A stretch of 64,000 nt of DNA from Galeopsis tetrahit (Eukaryota > Streptophyta > Magnoliopsida > Lamiales > Lamiaceae). The notes below the pieces were generated by a model. It searched no databases. It saw nothing but the letters and a program-made list of their open reading frames with translations, and was not told where the DNA came from. Numbering within the stretch: the first letter of the stretch is position 1; every line of letters starts with the position of its first letter. Below, piece by piece: positions 34,292-45,726 of the stretch. A program made the position numbers and the translations under genes. Where the stretch lies: contig OY776125.1 of assembly GCA_963675135.1 (NCBI GenBank), positions 66,043,441 through 66,107,440 of the forward strand, read 5' to 3'.

Positions 34292-35929
34292 TGTTGGTCC
34301 TTAGTGGAGTATGACACAAGTGTATGGGGGGGGAATGCACTTCTCTATGCAAATTCTTTCTTATAAAACAATTTAACCTAATCACGAAAGTTGTCTAACA
34401 ACTGTTCTGAATGAATAACTTTGATAGATACTCACTCTACTGAAAACTATGAAGTGTTCAGTTGAATAACTATCTAAAAGAGTTGTTAAGTGCAGAATGT
34501 GGTTGGCCTTCTCTAAATAAAAATACTCCTTAGTTATTTTCTGAAAACCCAGTTTATCAGGAACTTTGTCCAAAGACTGTTTTCATTTACTTTGCTGAAC
34601 TTTATTATTTCAAATAGATCTTAAGTGTGTAATGTGAATTATAAATGAATGCAGTAAGTAAATGACACAGCAAGTTATAGTGGTTCAGAGACTCAAGCTC
34701 CTACATCCACTTTCCCTGATTTAACAGGATAATTCCTTAACACCTGGAATTAGCTTGTTTTAAAGTGCCAAGGTGCACTGATCAACAACACTATCTTAGT
34801 GCTTTGATCCCTAGGATAATCTGAGTCCTAGTGCTCAACTTCACTGAGTTAAGACTGTATTCACTCTTCACAGTCCTTAACTCCTCACTTCTACAACAAA
34901 CTCTACTTCACTTATGAGGTAAGGGTTTTAGGTTTGGTTCCAACTAATTGAGATATCATTTACAATAAGAACAGTGTAAAGGGATAGGATATCTCTTGCC
35001 TAAGCTTGGATTTTTACAGATTGGCTTAGCTAGAAGTGATCAGGAAACTTTGGGATTCGTAAGAAATAGACTTGAGTTTCCTTGAATGCTTGATAGTAGT
35101 TTGATTGCAGATTGTTGGATACTTGAATCCTTGGATCACTTCTGAATTTATAGAACAATTTGATCATCTATCAGTTGGAGAGATACACTTTAAATTGTCT
35201 ATTTGCAGCTCCATTGAAACGGCTATGAGAGCACCCTTCTATTATCCACTGTGCAAGAAGGTTCTTCAATGGTTGCTTGAATGAATGTGTTGACTTCTAA
35301 AAAATGCGGGTGAGATGACTTGTGTCAGTTTCCAAAATTGCACATTTTCCAAGGTTGATTCATGGCAGACTTTGTACTTTTCCAACGGTTAGATGGGACA
35401 AGTACTCTGAACTTTTCTACTGCACTTGGAATGTTCTTCCATTCATTCAATTCTTCAGTCTTTAAAGCTTCTAAGTCTTCAATGCTTGTTCAGGTTTGAT
35501 GGCATTTAATGCTTCATTAAAGTTGTCTTCTGAGATAGTGGCATTCAATGCTCTTGATCTTCTAAGTCTTCAACTTGAACTGTTATTGCCCTTATCAGAG
35601 TCTTATCAGTGTCTTTGTCTCATTGTCAGGCTTTACTTGAGCTTTGATCATTCAGCCAAGTTGTCTTCTTCAGCAGACTTGTCTTTATATATTCAGCATA
35701 CTTGATCAAAAGGGCTTAAACTAACAAGTTGCCTAACATTTCAGCTTTGGACAACTATCCTGAACACTAAATATCTTAACATTTATGAGATTCTAGACTT
35801 AGACATTTTTACTGTCTCAACTCTCTTGAGACAACTAGAATGATACAACTTTCTATCTATCTCAACTAAGATAACCATCATCATTCAGGGGTTTTGGTAT
35901 CTTAATCAAAATGAATTCATTTCCCAACA
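34292..35929 (-). repeat. 5' LTR of element B
   Basis: 1,638 bp, pairs with 21590-23235. TATA-like motif at 35145-35152 (minus sense TATAAATT). The dyad (34382-34410) and hairpin (eight G) are present but degraded, e.g. CACTTCTC for CACTTGTG. Confidence 0.95.
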
Positions 35930-37244
35930 AGGTACATCCCTCCCACTAAAATTAACAGTCTCATACCACTTAGATGATCTTCTACGAGTACTCTTCTTCA
36001 TACAAGCATAGAATTCATAAGCCCAATTTGTCAAGAATGATTCACCAAAATTCACAGCATGCATCAAATTCCTTTCTTCTAAGAAAATAATCATGTTTTT
36101 ACTTTCAAAATCAGGTATATTAATTCTCTTTTCAATCAGCAATCTCCTTTTAGAGTAAATAGCCAACCTATTCTCTAAAGTCTCATAAGAGTCAGGAATA
36201 CCTTCATCATCAGAAGCAAGGTCATCATCATTTGCAGAGCTTGGTGTAGAGCTTTTAGCAGAGCTTTTCTCAGAGCTGCTTTCTGCACTAGAAGAGCTAT
36301 CACCACTACCATCATCTTCAGGTTCTGGTGTGGCATCCTTTGCAGCAGCAAATGTCTCAGCATTCTTCTTAAGAGAATTCAGAATTTCTCTTAGGCACAC
36401 ATCAGAATCAGAATTGGAATCTGATTTAGCAGGTTCATCTTCAGTAATCATCTTGGCCTTCCCTTTGCCTTTGGGTTCAGCAACAACTTTCTTCTTCTTG
36501 GGTTTCATAGCAACAACTTTCTTAGATTCCTCAACAACAACAACAGCAACTTCAGTTTCTTCCTCAGAATCAGTGAACACTTGGATAGGTTCACTAGCAT
36601 CAATTCCATGGATTTAGAATAATCCACTCGAGTGAACACACGGTTCAACCTCCGTCTTTGTACAGGGCTTCTCTGTCGTTTGCCTTTCTGCACATTTCTT
36701 TTAAAGGAAATAGGTGCAGACTCATCAGAAACAGAGTGTGAGGAGCTTGTACCATTTTCAGAGACCTGTGCGTCCTCCATTTTAGCATCTTCAGGGTCGG
36801 AAGTAGCATCAGCTTCTTCTTCAGCGACAACCTCAACATTTTCATCCTGCGAAACATGATCAGTGGGTTCAGGTGATTTAGGGTTCTTTATGCAGTGGCC
36901 ATTTGAGCGGTTTGATCAGCAAGATAGCTTGAGATATCCACCGTGATATCTCCAAAAGTCATCACCGACAGATAACCAGTGGCTCGCAGGGTATTGGACA
37001 CTTCTTCTACAGCCCTAGTGAACTGTTCGACAGTTGAGTCTTGTGGAATGTTGGTTTTTTGTGGAGCGGTGTGAGAAGCAGGAACGGTTGTTGATGGGGT
37101 TGCAGAGACATTTGAGTCAGCATTTGAGGAGTTTGAGTTTTGGGAAGCCATTGAAGCAAGGATATCGAGAGGATTTGTGCGAGAGGGGGATGAGTTTTTC
37201 GAATCAGAAAGAGTTTGTGATGAGTTTGAATTTCTTTCAACCAT
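35930..37244 (-). pseudogene. Third ORF of C, N-terminal half, frameshifted
   Basis: Starts at the ATG at 37244 (MVERNSNSSQ), Ser/Thr/Asn-rich, stopping at 36888. The next frame (down to about 36610) is acidic then basic (KRQRSPVQRRRLNRVF). A third frame, 36590-35935, carries an acidic/serine region and the start of the globular domain (LEERNLMHAVNF, FLTNWAYEFYACM). Two frameshifts, near 36890 and 36600, are needed. Element B interrupts it after GRDVP; the C-terminal half resumes at 21584. The first 5 bp are the AGGTA duplication. Env-like / plant transposon protein family by position and pattern. Confidence 0.75.
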
Positions 37245-38167
37245 TTAAGTGAGGCGGTTGGAATTTCAAGGTAAGAGATGGAAGTTTACACACACTAATT
37301 TGAGATATACACAACCACATATCAATTCTGCAATCTTAGTACTCAACAAAATCAGAAATCACAATTAGCACGAGAATAAAGACTTATGATCGATATTTAT
37401 AGAGAGAATGATAGTGTAGTTGGAGGTTAAATGAAAGCTGATAGAGTAATCCATAAAATTTCGATAATGCTCCACATAATTAGCCACAACCTAGATCATG
37501 GGTAATTAGTGGGTAAAATCCATTTAATTAATTTAATTAAATAATTAAGAAGCTTCCAGAAATTAAAAATTGCATAATCTGAAAAAAAATAAGAACGTGG
37601 GTCAATAATTAATTAAATAAATAAAATAAATTTCAATAAATAATTAAATAATTACAACTAATAAAAATAAATTTGAATCAGGCAATGTTGTGCTCAAAAC
37701 TGTGACAAACACCTCAACACGGTTTTTACATGAAATTTCTTCATTTGTGTTGCACCATATTTTATCTTTTTGTGTTATAACATCTAATTTGTATTGATCC
37801 ATTTTTCATGTAGAGTACATCGTAGTAGCGAACTCCGTGCCCCATACTTACTTAATGGATTACAAATATCTTGATGTTTTTACCAAAAATTACATTTTGA
37901 AAAGAAGGCATCGTAGTAGTGGACTACGTGCTCCATAGTTACTCAGTGATTTGGTACATCTTTTAGTATGCTAATAACATTCTATTTTTATGCATTTGAG
38001 AGGTGTGAGACATGTTTATTTTTGCACTCCAAGGTTCTTAGATTAGAAGATATTTTACAAAGGAATTATTTAACTAAATAAGAGATAAATTCAACTTATA
38101 AAATTTATACACCCTATGATGTTGTCTCAAATGCGTTAGCATTTGGGACAACATCCATCCGAATTTT
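37245..38167 (-). other. Spacer between RNase H and third ORF of C
   Basis: About 0.9 kb, AT-rich, non-coding. A direct repeat of about 42 bp, starting CATCGTAGTAG, lies at 37818-37860 and 37909-37951. No other structure seen. Confidence 0.5.
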
Positions 38168-38643
38168 TCAGATAGTGCTCATGCCAAGAAATTTCCTCAA
38201 AGTAGAGAATCTCTCATGGTCTAAAGCTTTTGTAAAAATATCAGCATTCTGTTTTTCACTAGGTACATACTCCAAATTAACAATATTCTTCTCTACTAAA
38301 TCTCACATAAAATGATGTCTTATGCTAATGTGCTTAGTGAGTGAGTGTTGTACAGGATTCTTAGAAATTTTAATGGCACTAGTATTATCACAAAAAATTG
38401 TAAGTATACCATTCTCAATACCATAGTCATGAAACATCTTGCTTAGCCACAAGAGTTGTGTGCAACAACTTCAGCAATGTACTCAGATTCTGCTGTGGAT
38501 TGTGAAACACAATTCTGTTTCTTGTTGTGCCATGATACAAGATTGTTTCCCATGTAGAAACATCCTCCACTCGTACTCTTTCTATCATCTATATCTCCTG
38601 CCCAATCAGCATCACTGTAGCCTATCAAAATGTTGTTAGTATC
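38168..38643 (-). pseudogene. pol: RNase H end of C pol, separated by insertion E
   Basis: ILIGYSDADWAGDIDDRKST, SWHNKKQNCVSQSTAESEY and, after a frameshift near 38460, FCDNTSA, KHISIRHHF and FTKALDHERF: a copia RNase H. One in-frame stop follows HHFM. The pol stop is TGA at 38168-38170. The matching RT part is at 45727 and above; solo LTR E separates them. Confidence 0.88.
38639..38643. repeat. Target-site duplication of E, left copy (GTATC)
   Basis: GTATC here and GTGTC at 45727-45731 differ by one base. They flank the TGTCACACCC and GGGATGTGATA ends of E. Confidence 0.75.
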
Positions 38644-38815
38644 TGTCACACCCGTGAATTTCAATCACCATAAATTATTGAACTACATATGATAATATAT
38701 CAATATAAATAAATTAAGATATGCATATGTTCATATACCTATATTAAATAAATTAATATATACATATACCTAATAATTAGGAGTTATAAGATTTGAATGT
38801 ATATATATATGTGTG

Positions 38816-40379
38816 TGTCACACCCCAATTTTCATAAATGAGTATTTTAATTGTAAAAGAATTTTCATAGTATGAAAGAGGAAATCTTTAGTTCAACTAT
38901 AGTTCTAAGGCATGAACAAACTTTACTTCTAAAAGATAAAAAAAAGCTTTTTAAACTAAATTTCCCCTTTTGACTACACTTTATAGAAAATTTTAAAAAA
39001 ACATAACCAAAGTAAAACTTGTCACTAAACATATAAATAAGACCAGAATAACACTAACGTCATCTTTAAATAAAAACAAATATGATAAATAAGTGATTCA
39101 TAAAATTCTCGTGACATGCATCCTCCAGCGTACCACGTCTGCTCTCAATCTGAGAAGTGTGAAATAAGAAGGGGTGAGTAACCACAGCTCAGTGGGGACA
39201 TACTTGTCAAAACTAAAAATAATAAGCAATTAAATTACGAAACATGTAACCATGAATCTTATGTGATATTACTTCTTTCCTTCTCGTTTATAAAGGTCAG
39301 AAGACCTACTTCTCTACTTCTCGTTTATAAAGGTCAAATGACCTACTTCTCAACTTCTCGTTTATAAAGGTCAAATGACATGTGTTTCTCAACTTCTCGT
39401 TTATAAAGTTCAAATGACCTGTATTTCTCAACTTCTCGTTTATAAAGGTCAAATGACCTACTTTCTCATACACAGTTCACATGAGTGTTAATAAAATCAC
39501 AAATTATGTTTAATAATGACCAAAATATGCCATACAATTCTATTAACTTATATTTCTACATAAGTTGTTAGTTGGGATTTATATTTAATTAAAATATAAT
39601 CATGATATCAAGTAAAACCTATTTCATTGTTATTCATAATTAGAATATTAAGTTAACTATATCCAATAGCCAAACTAAACAATATGAATATATGTTCTCT
39701 ATACTTGTTTACGTAAATCAAGAATTCAATTAATTAATCTAAATAAAATGAATCAACATACATGAATCCCATATTCAACATGTATTCCTAATCTGACAAA
39801 CTTCACGCAATCCAATAACATATTCTTGTTTACATATATGAATACTAATTAATATGTATAGATATATTAATTTGTAGCATCTTACACTAAGGGAAAGAGA
39901 TCGAGGGCAGTGGATCAAGATGCATGATTACTGCATAAAAGTGCTAATTAAACAAGTAACTAAGATCCGCCTTGAATAAAAAAATGACTGTGAATTTAGA
40001 TATGTGAATAAAGAACTAAAATGGATTAATTTGTGATGTTTAAGAGTACAGATAAAATAATCGAGTAGAAAGCACACTGAAGAAGAAGGTACCGTGAACT
40101 TCTTGGAGGAGAAGTAACCGAGAGAGGCTTGGTTGTAAATTTAGAGGCGTAGAAATATTAGATTAAAATCTCATATTTATGGGTGTTTTAATTGGGCTTG
40201 GGCTTTTACTTGAATGAGATACGGATTTTAAAATTATCAAAAACCTAATTTAAATGGGTTTTGAACATTTATCTCAATAGACTAAAAATTATAATATATA
40301 TAATAATAAAATAAGTTAAATAAATTTTATTTTATTTTTATAAATATAAACCTATTTTGTAAATTTCTCGGGTGTTACA
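38816..40379 (-). repeat. 3' LTR of element D
   Basis: 1,564 bp, TGTCACACCCC to GGGTGTTACA on the plus strand. It lacks about 235 bp (42540-42773) present in the 5' LTR. It includes the minisatellite at 39281-39470. Confidence 0.9.
39281..39470. repeat. Minisatellite in D 3' LTR (5 x about 36 bp)
   Basis: Five units of CTTCTCGTTTATAAAGGTCA plus AATGACCTACTT or a variant. Each unit holds the near-palindrome AGGTCAAATGACCT. The same array is at 42296-42485 in the other LTR. Confidence 0.85.
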
Positions 40380-40538
40380 TCCTACCCTACTTATAGAAAT
40401 TTCGTCCTCGAAATTACTGTATGATCTAATGAATATTGGCAACAAGCTCGTAAAACATCAAAGTACGCTTTAAATCTAAATTATTCTCGTACCTGGGAAT
40501 GATGCAGATTCACTGTTTTGGCGAACTAATGAGAACAC

Positions 40539-41450
40539 TCATGCTTTTCCTCCAGTGGATTTTTCCTTTGATCCTGATCCTTGAGTTAGTTTCGGGCAAA
40601 AATGTGATGTGTGACCCAGCTCATGACATTTGTAACATTTTCCTTGTTTATACAGACATACTCCCTTGTGGTTCTTCCCGCATGTAGTACAAAATGGGTT
40701 AACATTTTGGTGAGTTGGTGTCGTATCTTGGACCTTCGGTTGCTTATTATGTTCCTCCATTTGATTGTGATTCTCCCACTCTCTTTTTCCGGAATTCTCA
40801 TCACGCTTTCGATCGGAATTATCATTTTCCATGCTAATGTCTATTTCTTGAGCTCTTCTAAATGTTTTAGCAAAAGTCATCTCACCATGACCAAATATGA
40901 TATTTCTTATGTTTGCACGTAAACCCCTCTTGAACTTTCTAGCCTTTTTGTCCTCCGTGTCAACTAGTTGTGGTGCAGATCGACTTAATTGGTTGAATTT
41001 CCTCTCGTATTCTATCACCGACATTCCTTCTTGTGTCAAATTATAAAACTCGATTTCCCTTTGCTCACGATAGGAGTGGGGATAGTAGTTTTCTAGGATA
41101 ATATCTTTGAAGTTATCCCAAGTGAGATTTGTTCTTTCCTCTTCTGGTCTCATCCTCCAATACGCTTCCCACCAATGATCTGCGTCTTCCACTAGTTGGT
41201 AGGTGGCGCAAAGAACTCTTTGTGCATCAGTGCATCTCATAACAGTGAAAGTTTGTTCCAAAGATCGCAACCAATTTTCCACAATTTCAGGTCCCTCGCG
41301 TCCATTAAATTTGGGTGGATCATGTTTGCGAAATTGTTCCACCACTCCTATGTAAGTGTTGCTATTATTTTGAAATGCTTGCATCATTTGGTTAAAGAAA
41401 GTTTGAGGGTCTTGAGCTTGAACATTCGGCACTTCTCGTCTTGGAGGCAT
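40539..41450 (-). CDS. gag: gag of element D (Ty3/gypsy chromovirus)
   Basis: An intact 303-codon gag. The start is the ATG of MPPRREVPN, the usual Tekay/Del gag start, rather than the ATG five codons upstream. The central retrotransposon-gag domain carries FKDIILENYYPHSYREQRE, EYERKFNQLSR and FKRGLRANIR. The C-terminus has two cysteine clusters, FCTTCGKNHKGVC and the knuckle CYKCHELGHTSHFC (CX2CX4HX4C). It would form virus-like particles and package RNA. The frame stops soon after the knuckle, where protease would begin in a full element. An undamaged gag in an element without pol suggests selection or recent age. Confidence 0.88.
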   Translation of the reverse strand: MPPRREVPNVQAQDPQTFFNQMMQAFQNNSNTYIGVVEQFRKHDPPKFNGREGPEIVENWLRSLEQTFTVMRCTDAQRVLCATYQLVEDADHWWEAYWRMRPEEERTNLTWDNFKDIILENYYPHSYREQREIEFYNLTQEGMSVIEYERKFNQLSRSAPQLVDTEDKKARKFKRGLRANIRNIIFGHGEMTFAKTFRRAQEIDISMENDNSDRKRDENSGKREWENHNQMEEHNKQPKVQDTTPTHQNVNPFCTTCGKNHKGVCLYKQGKCYKCHELGHTSHFCPKLTQGSGSKEKSTGGKA

Positions 41451-41818
41451 CCTTTTACTCAACAAAGCCTTATTAAATCTACTACATTCTCAAAATTCTA
41501 TGTAATAATCAAGTATATACTCATAAAAAAAACAGTTATATTGGATGATAAATGCACAATTAAATACAAATAAATATCTACTAATAAATTTTGATTATGG
41601 ATCTCGACATATGTCATTCTACATTTCTCATAATTCATCATAATCTAGTAATCAAATCATGCAATCACAAAACAAGTATAAATCACGTACCTCATTCAGC
41701 TGACGTAGTAAGTGGATGGATGCAATAGCAAGTAATTAACATTAGTTCTTAACTTCACAATTTATAGAAGAATATAAATGAATTTTTATTTTTGGCAAGT
41801 CTACAAAAACGTAGACCA

Positions 41819-41830
41819 GCTCTGATATCA
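41819..41830 (-). other. Primer binding site of D
   Basis: Minus strand TGATATCAGAGC, a one-base variant of the tRNA-Met site, three bases from the LTR end GGGCGTGACA. Confidence 0.8.
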
Positions 41831-41833
41831 CTC

Positions 41834-43486
41834 TGTCACGCCCCAATTTTCATAAATGAGTATTTTAATTTTAAAAAAAAAATTCATAGTATTAAAGAAG
41901 AAATCTTTAGTTCAACTATAGTTCTAAGGCATGAACAAACTTTACTTCTAAAAGATAACAAAAGCTTTTTAAACTAAATTTCCCCTTTTCACTACACTTT
42001 ATAGAAAATTTTAAAAAAACATAACCAAAGTAAAACTTGTCACTAAACATATAAATAAGACCAGAATAACACTAAAGTCATCTTTAAATAAAAACAAATA
42101 TGATAAATAAGTAATTCATAAAATTCTCGTGCCATGCATCCTCCAGCGTACCACGTCAGCTCTCAATCTGAGAAGTGTGAAATAAGACGGGGTGAGCAAC
42201 CACAGCTCAGTGGGGACATACTTGTCAAAACTAAAAATAATAAGCAATTAAATTACGAAACATGTAACCATGAATCTTATGTGATATTACTTCTTTCCTT
42301 CTCGTTTATAAAGGTCGGAAGACCTACTTCTCTACTTCTCGTTTATAAAAGTCAAATGACCTACTTCTCAACTTCTCGTTTATAAAGGTCAAATGACCTG
42401 TGTTTCTCAACTTCTCGTTTATAAAGTTCAAATGACCTGTATTTCTCAACTTCTCGTTTATAAAGGTCAAATGACCTACTTTCTCATACATAGTTCACAT
42501 GAGTGTTAATAAAATCACAAATTATGTTTAATAATGACAAATATAGTAAGGTAGAAATCCCCACCTTAAAGCCGAGTGAATAAATTTGATGAATGAATTC
42601 TGACTTTAATCCTCTTCGAGATCACTGTTACCTATTGTAAACAATGAATGAATCTACTTAAGCAATAATTCACATAATTTCATATTATGTACAATAAGAA
42701 ATTTAATTGACTAAAATCCTCAAATTAAAATCCACGGCAAATCACATACTAAAATTAAACTACCAAAATATGCCATACAATTCTATTAATTTATATTTCT
42801 ACATAAGTTGTTAGTTGGGATTTAGATTTAATTAAAATATAATCATGATATCAAGTAAAACCTATTTCATTGTTATTCATAATTAGAATATTAAGTCAAC
42901 TATATCCAATAGCCAAACTAAACAATATGAATATATGTTCTCTATACTCGTTTACGTAAATCAAGAATTCAATTAATTAATCTAAATAAAATGAATCAAC
43001 ATACATGAATCCCATATTCAACATGTATTCCTAATTTGACAAACTTCATGCAATCCAATAACATATTCTTGTTTACACATATGAATACTAATTAATATGT
43101 ATAGATATATTAATTTGTAGCATCTTACACTAAGGGAAAAAGATCGAGGGCAGGGGATCAAGATGCATGATTACTGCATAAAAGTGCTAATTAAACAAGT
43201 AACTAAGATCCGCCTTGAATAAAAAAATGACTGTGAATTTAGATATGTGAATAAAGAACTGAAATGGATTAATTTGTGATGTTCAAGAGTACAGACAAAA
43301 TAATCGAGTAGAAAGTACACTGAAGAAGAAGGTACCGTAAACTTCTTGGAGGAGAAGTAACCGAGAGAGGCTTGGTTGTAGAAATATTAGGTTAAAATCT
43401 CATATTTATGGGTGTGTAAATTGGGCTTGGGCTTTTACTTGAATGAGATACGGATTTTAAAATTATCAAAAACCTAATTTAAATGG
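41834..43486 (-). repeat. 5' LTR of element D, truncated
   Basis: Matches 38816-40379, but about 110 bp at its 5' end (sense) are missing where it meets E sequence at 43487. It contains about 235 bp that the other LTR lacks (42540-42773). Confidence 0.88.
42296..42485. repeat. Minisatellite in D 5' LTR (5 x about 36 bp)
   Basis: Same five-unit CTTCTCGTTTATAAAGGTC array as at 39281-39470, with the same order of unit variants, so the array predates insertion. Confidence 0.85.
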
Positions 43487-45726
43487 GGGTGATCTTGAAT
43501 TCTGATCGAGTCAATTTTCATAACAACAATCTCATATATTTGTAACAGTTTTCACAAAATTTAAGGTTTGAATATTTCTAACTACTGTACATCCATATTT
43601 TCATATTTTCAAGAACAATCAAGAATTAACTTTGTAATTCAACGAAACCACACAACTCCTTGGAGGAGGTAAGAAATCATTAACCCTACTCATAGTAAAA
43701 AAAAAAAAAATTGCTACTTAGTAAATTTGGATTATGTATTTATTTAGGGGTATTGTATAATTGAAGAGGGTTACCATTTTACTGATAATCAATGAACATA
43801 TTTTGTCTAAATTGTTATTTAATTCTATTACTCATTACTATTTTTGTTTTAGGCATCATTGTCGTATAATACATCATTGGAGAAAATTATTGTTTCCGTA
43901 TCTATGGAATTGATTCAGGGGAATTTATATGGCCACTGATATTAGCTTCTTGTTTTGATTCTGATTTATTACACATTTTCTTGTTCTAAAAGCAGATCAC
44001 TGGAAAAACATCGATCATGACAGCATTAAGGAATCAGATAGGTCTTCTTTTGAAAAAACTTAGGAAGGCACTTTTGCTGGAAATAGCAAAGCAAAGGATG
44101 ATATAAGGGAAGATATAAGAGAATATGTCCCCTTCCTTTTACGATGCTTTGATACCAAGTATATCATTTTCACTATCCTTCATATTACATACCTCATCTA
44201 TTCTTATCCCAATTTCTTATACACATACATTAGCGTCTTAAATTACTGAAGGATAATCATCGTTCCCCCACTCTTTACATTTCACTCGAATTATTTTATC
44301 CCCGACGGAGAATAGATTTTTCCTTCAAGCAGCGGCACCGTGTTGTGAAACCATTGTTGCACTTCTAACCATTAACCAGTTGCAGGATTCCTCCCTTATC
44401 ACAAGCAGTAACTTTTCTTATCCCTTCTCTATTAGATGTTAGTTGTCTACTGTATGGTTTTGTCTTTTTTTTTTTCTTTTCTTTGGTCGATGTCTATGCC
44501 TGAGTAATTCTTATTTTATGGCCAAGTTCTTGGTAATTACAACATGTTTTAAAACATTACGCTAAACCTTCATCGATAGAGTTATTTTTTCGAAATTGAC
44601 AGCAGTGTCTGTCTTTGAAACTAATGCTATTTTGAGATTGGTTTTATTAATTATTCAGTTGTTTGTTTAGCGGCGCACTAACACTTTTTCTTAAATGTTT
44701 TAACGTTTAATATATAAAATGTGACTTAGTCAAATTTAAGTATAAGTATACTTTAATTATCGCAAGCGTGGGTGTGTGGCAATATTTAATCAATTGATTC
44801 TTTTTTTCAATAAGCCTTATTTCTATTAATTGTGGCAGTATAGTATAGGTAGTCTGTATGTTAAATATATATATTTTAATTCATGGTCCACACATTGCAA
44901 TCATATTTTACAATTATTAATTTAATATTAGATATTAGTTACTCTTTAATTTATTAATTAGTGGTAACTCTAAGTCATATTATTTAATGTTAGGTGACGT
45001 TAATCGTGAGGAGTAGGCTATATAACACTATTGCATCCTTTTTCATCCACGACATACTCTTCGAGGTGGGGTTTTCTTACTATGTATTCACTTTGTCACT
45101 TTTAAATGTTATGTGAATTTAATTGTTGCTTAACTACATGATCATATGTTTATGCTTATTATGGGTTATTTCGACGGAAAGGTCGTTGTAACTAGCGGGG
45201 ACTACGGTCCGGGATGGTAAGATCCTTGGGGGCAACTCCACCGTATACAGATTGGCCAATTTAATTGGTCAATATATGGAAGACTTATTTACACATGTTT
45301 GTGAGTTTATGATTTTATTTGCATTTATATTTAACTGTGACAAAGGGGACCCCACTGAGCTAGTTGTTTTGCTCACCCCAATCTATTTAACATTTTACAG
45401 ATTGACGGAGTTGCGGTGGAGGGTCGGTGGATGTGGATGTCTTGCCATGCAAATGCTTTCCTTTATATTAGTTTGATTTTAATTTAGTTGCATCTTGACT
45501 TAAGCACATTTTTAATGTATGCACCACTTTAACTTCTTGAAACAAGTATTTGTGTTTTGCTTGAATTAAATTTCGGTAATGATTTTCTTTTACTAAGTTG
45601 AGTTTCTTTTTATTTATATGTTTTCCGCTGCAAATAGTACATTAATTATTTGGTGAAAGTCAATTTTAAATAAGTTGTAGTTTTTAAAATTGACCTTCAC
45701 ATCCCTATGAAAATTGGGATGTGATA
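43487..45726 (+). other. Right part of solo LTR E
   Basis: Non-coding LTR sequence, including AT-rich tracts, the CCCCACTGAGCT motif and the terminal TGATA. No gene supported here. Confidence 0.55.

Larger units (their letters stand above)
21590..35929 (-). mobile_element. Element B: Sirevirus-like copia of the A family, nested in C
   Basis: A complete 14.3-kb minus-strand element: 5' LTR 34292-35929, primer site, gag, pol, third ORF, polypurine tract, 3' LTR 21590-23235. It has the same layout as A and similar proteins. Many nonsense codons and frameshifts occur in all three genes. The LTRs differ by roughly 3% by eye. Confidence 0.95.
38816..43486 (-). mobile_element. Element D: gag-only Ty3/gypsy chromovirus derivative
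   Basis: Two LTRs in the same orientation (38816-40379 and 41834-43486) enclose only about 1.45 kb: primer site, gag and a 3' end. On the minus strand the internal 3' end reads TCGAGGACGAAATTTC...AAGTAGGGTAGGA before TGTAACACCCG, typical of Tekay/Del chromoviruses. There is no protease, RT, integrase or RNase H. It is a non-autonomous deletion derivative. Confidence 0.85.
38644..45726 (+). mobile_element. Element E: gypsy-type solo LTR, interrupted by D
   Basis: The left part, 38644-38815, begins TGTCACACCCGTGAATTTC. The right part, 43487-45726, ends ATGAAAATTGGGATGTGATA. In its sense (+) direction these ends resemble the sense ends of D's LTR (TGTAACACCCG...GGGGTGTGACA). The motif CCCCACTGAGCT...TTTGCTCACCCC near 45352-45380 also has a counterpart in D's LTR. 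About 2.4 kb of LTR remains, with no internal region and a near-perfect 5-bp duplication, so it is a solo LTR of a related chromovirus. The small ORF at 45252-45476 inside it is not considered a gene. Confidence 0.7.

Noticed and set aside
36630..36860. Overlapping ORFs on both strands in C's third ORF
   Set aside because: Shadows caused by acidic/basic repeats and frameshifts; only the minus frame that aligns with the flanking parts was kept.
39281..39470. CRISPR-like array of 36-bp units
   Set aside because: Units are contiguous and degenerate without unique spacers, lie within a plant LTR, and are duplicated in both LTRs.
41834..43486. D LTRs as a DNA transposon with inverted ends
   Set aside because: The two copies are direct repeats, with primer site and chromovirus 3' end next to them, so they are LTRs.
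45252..45476. 74-codon plus-strand ORF inside solo LTR E
   Set aside because: No recognisable domain, and the region has LTR motifs with counterparts in D's LTR.
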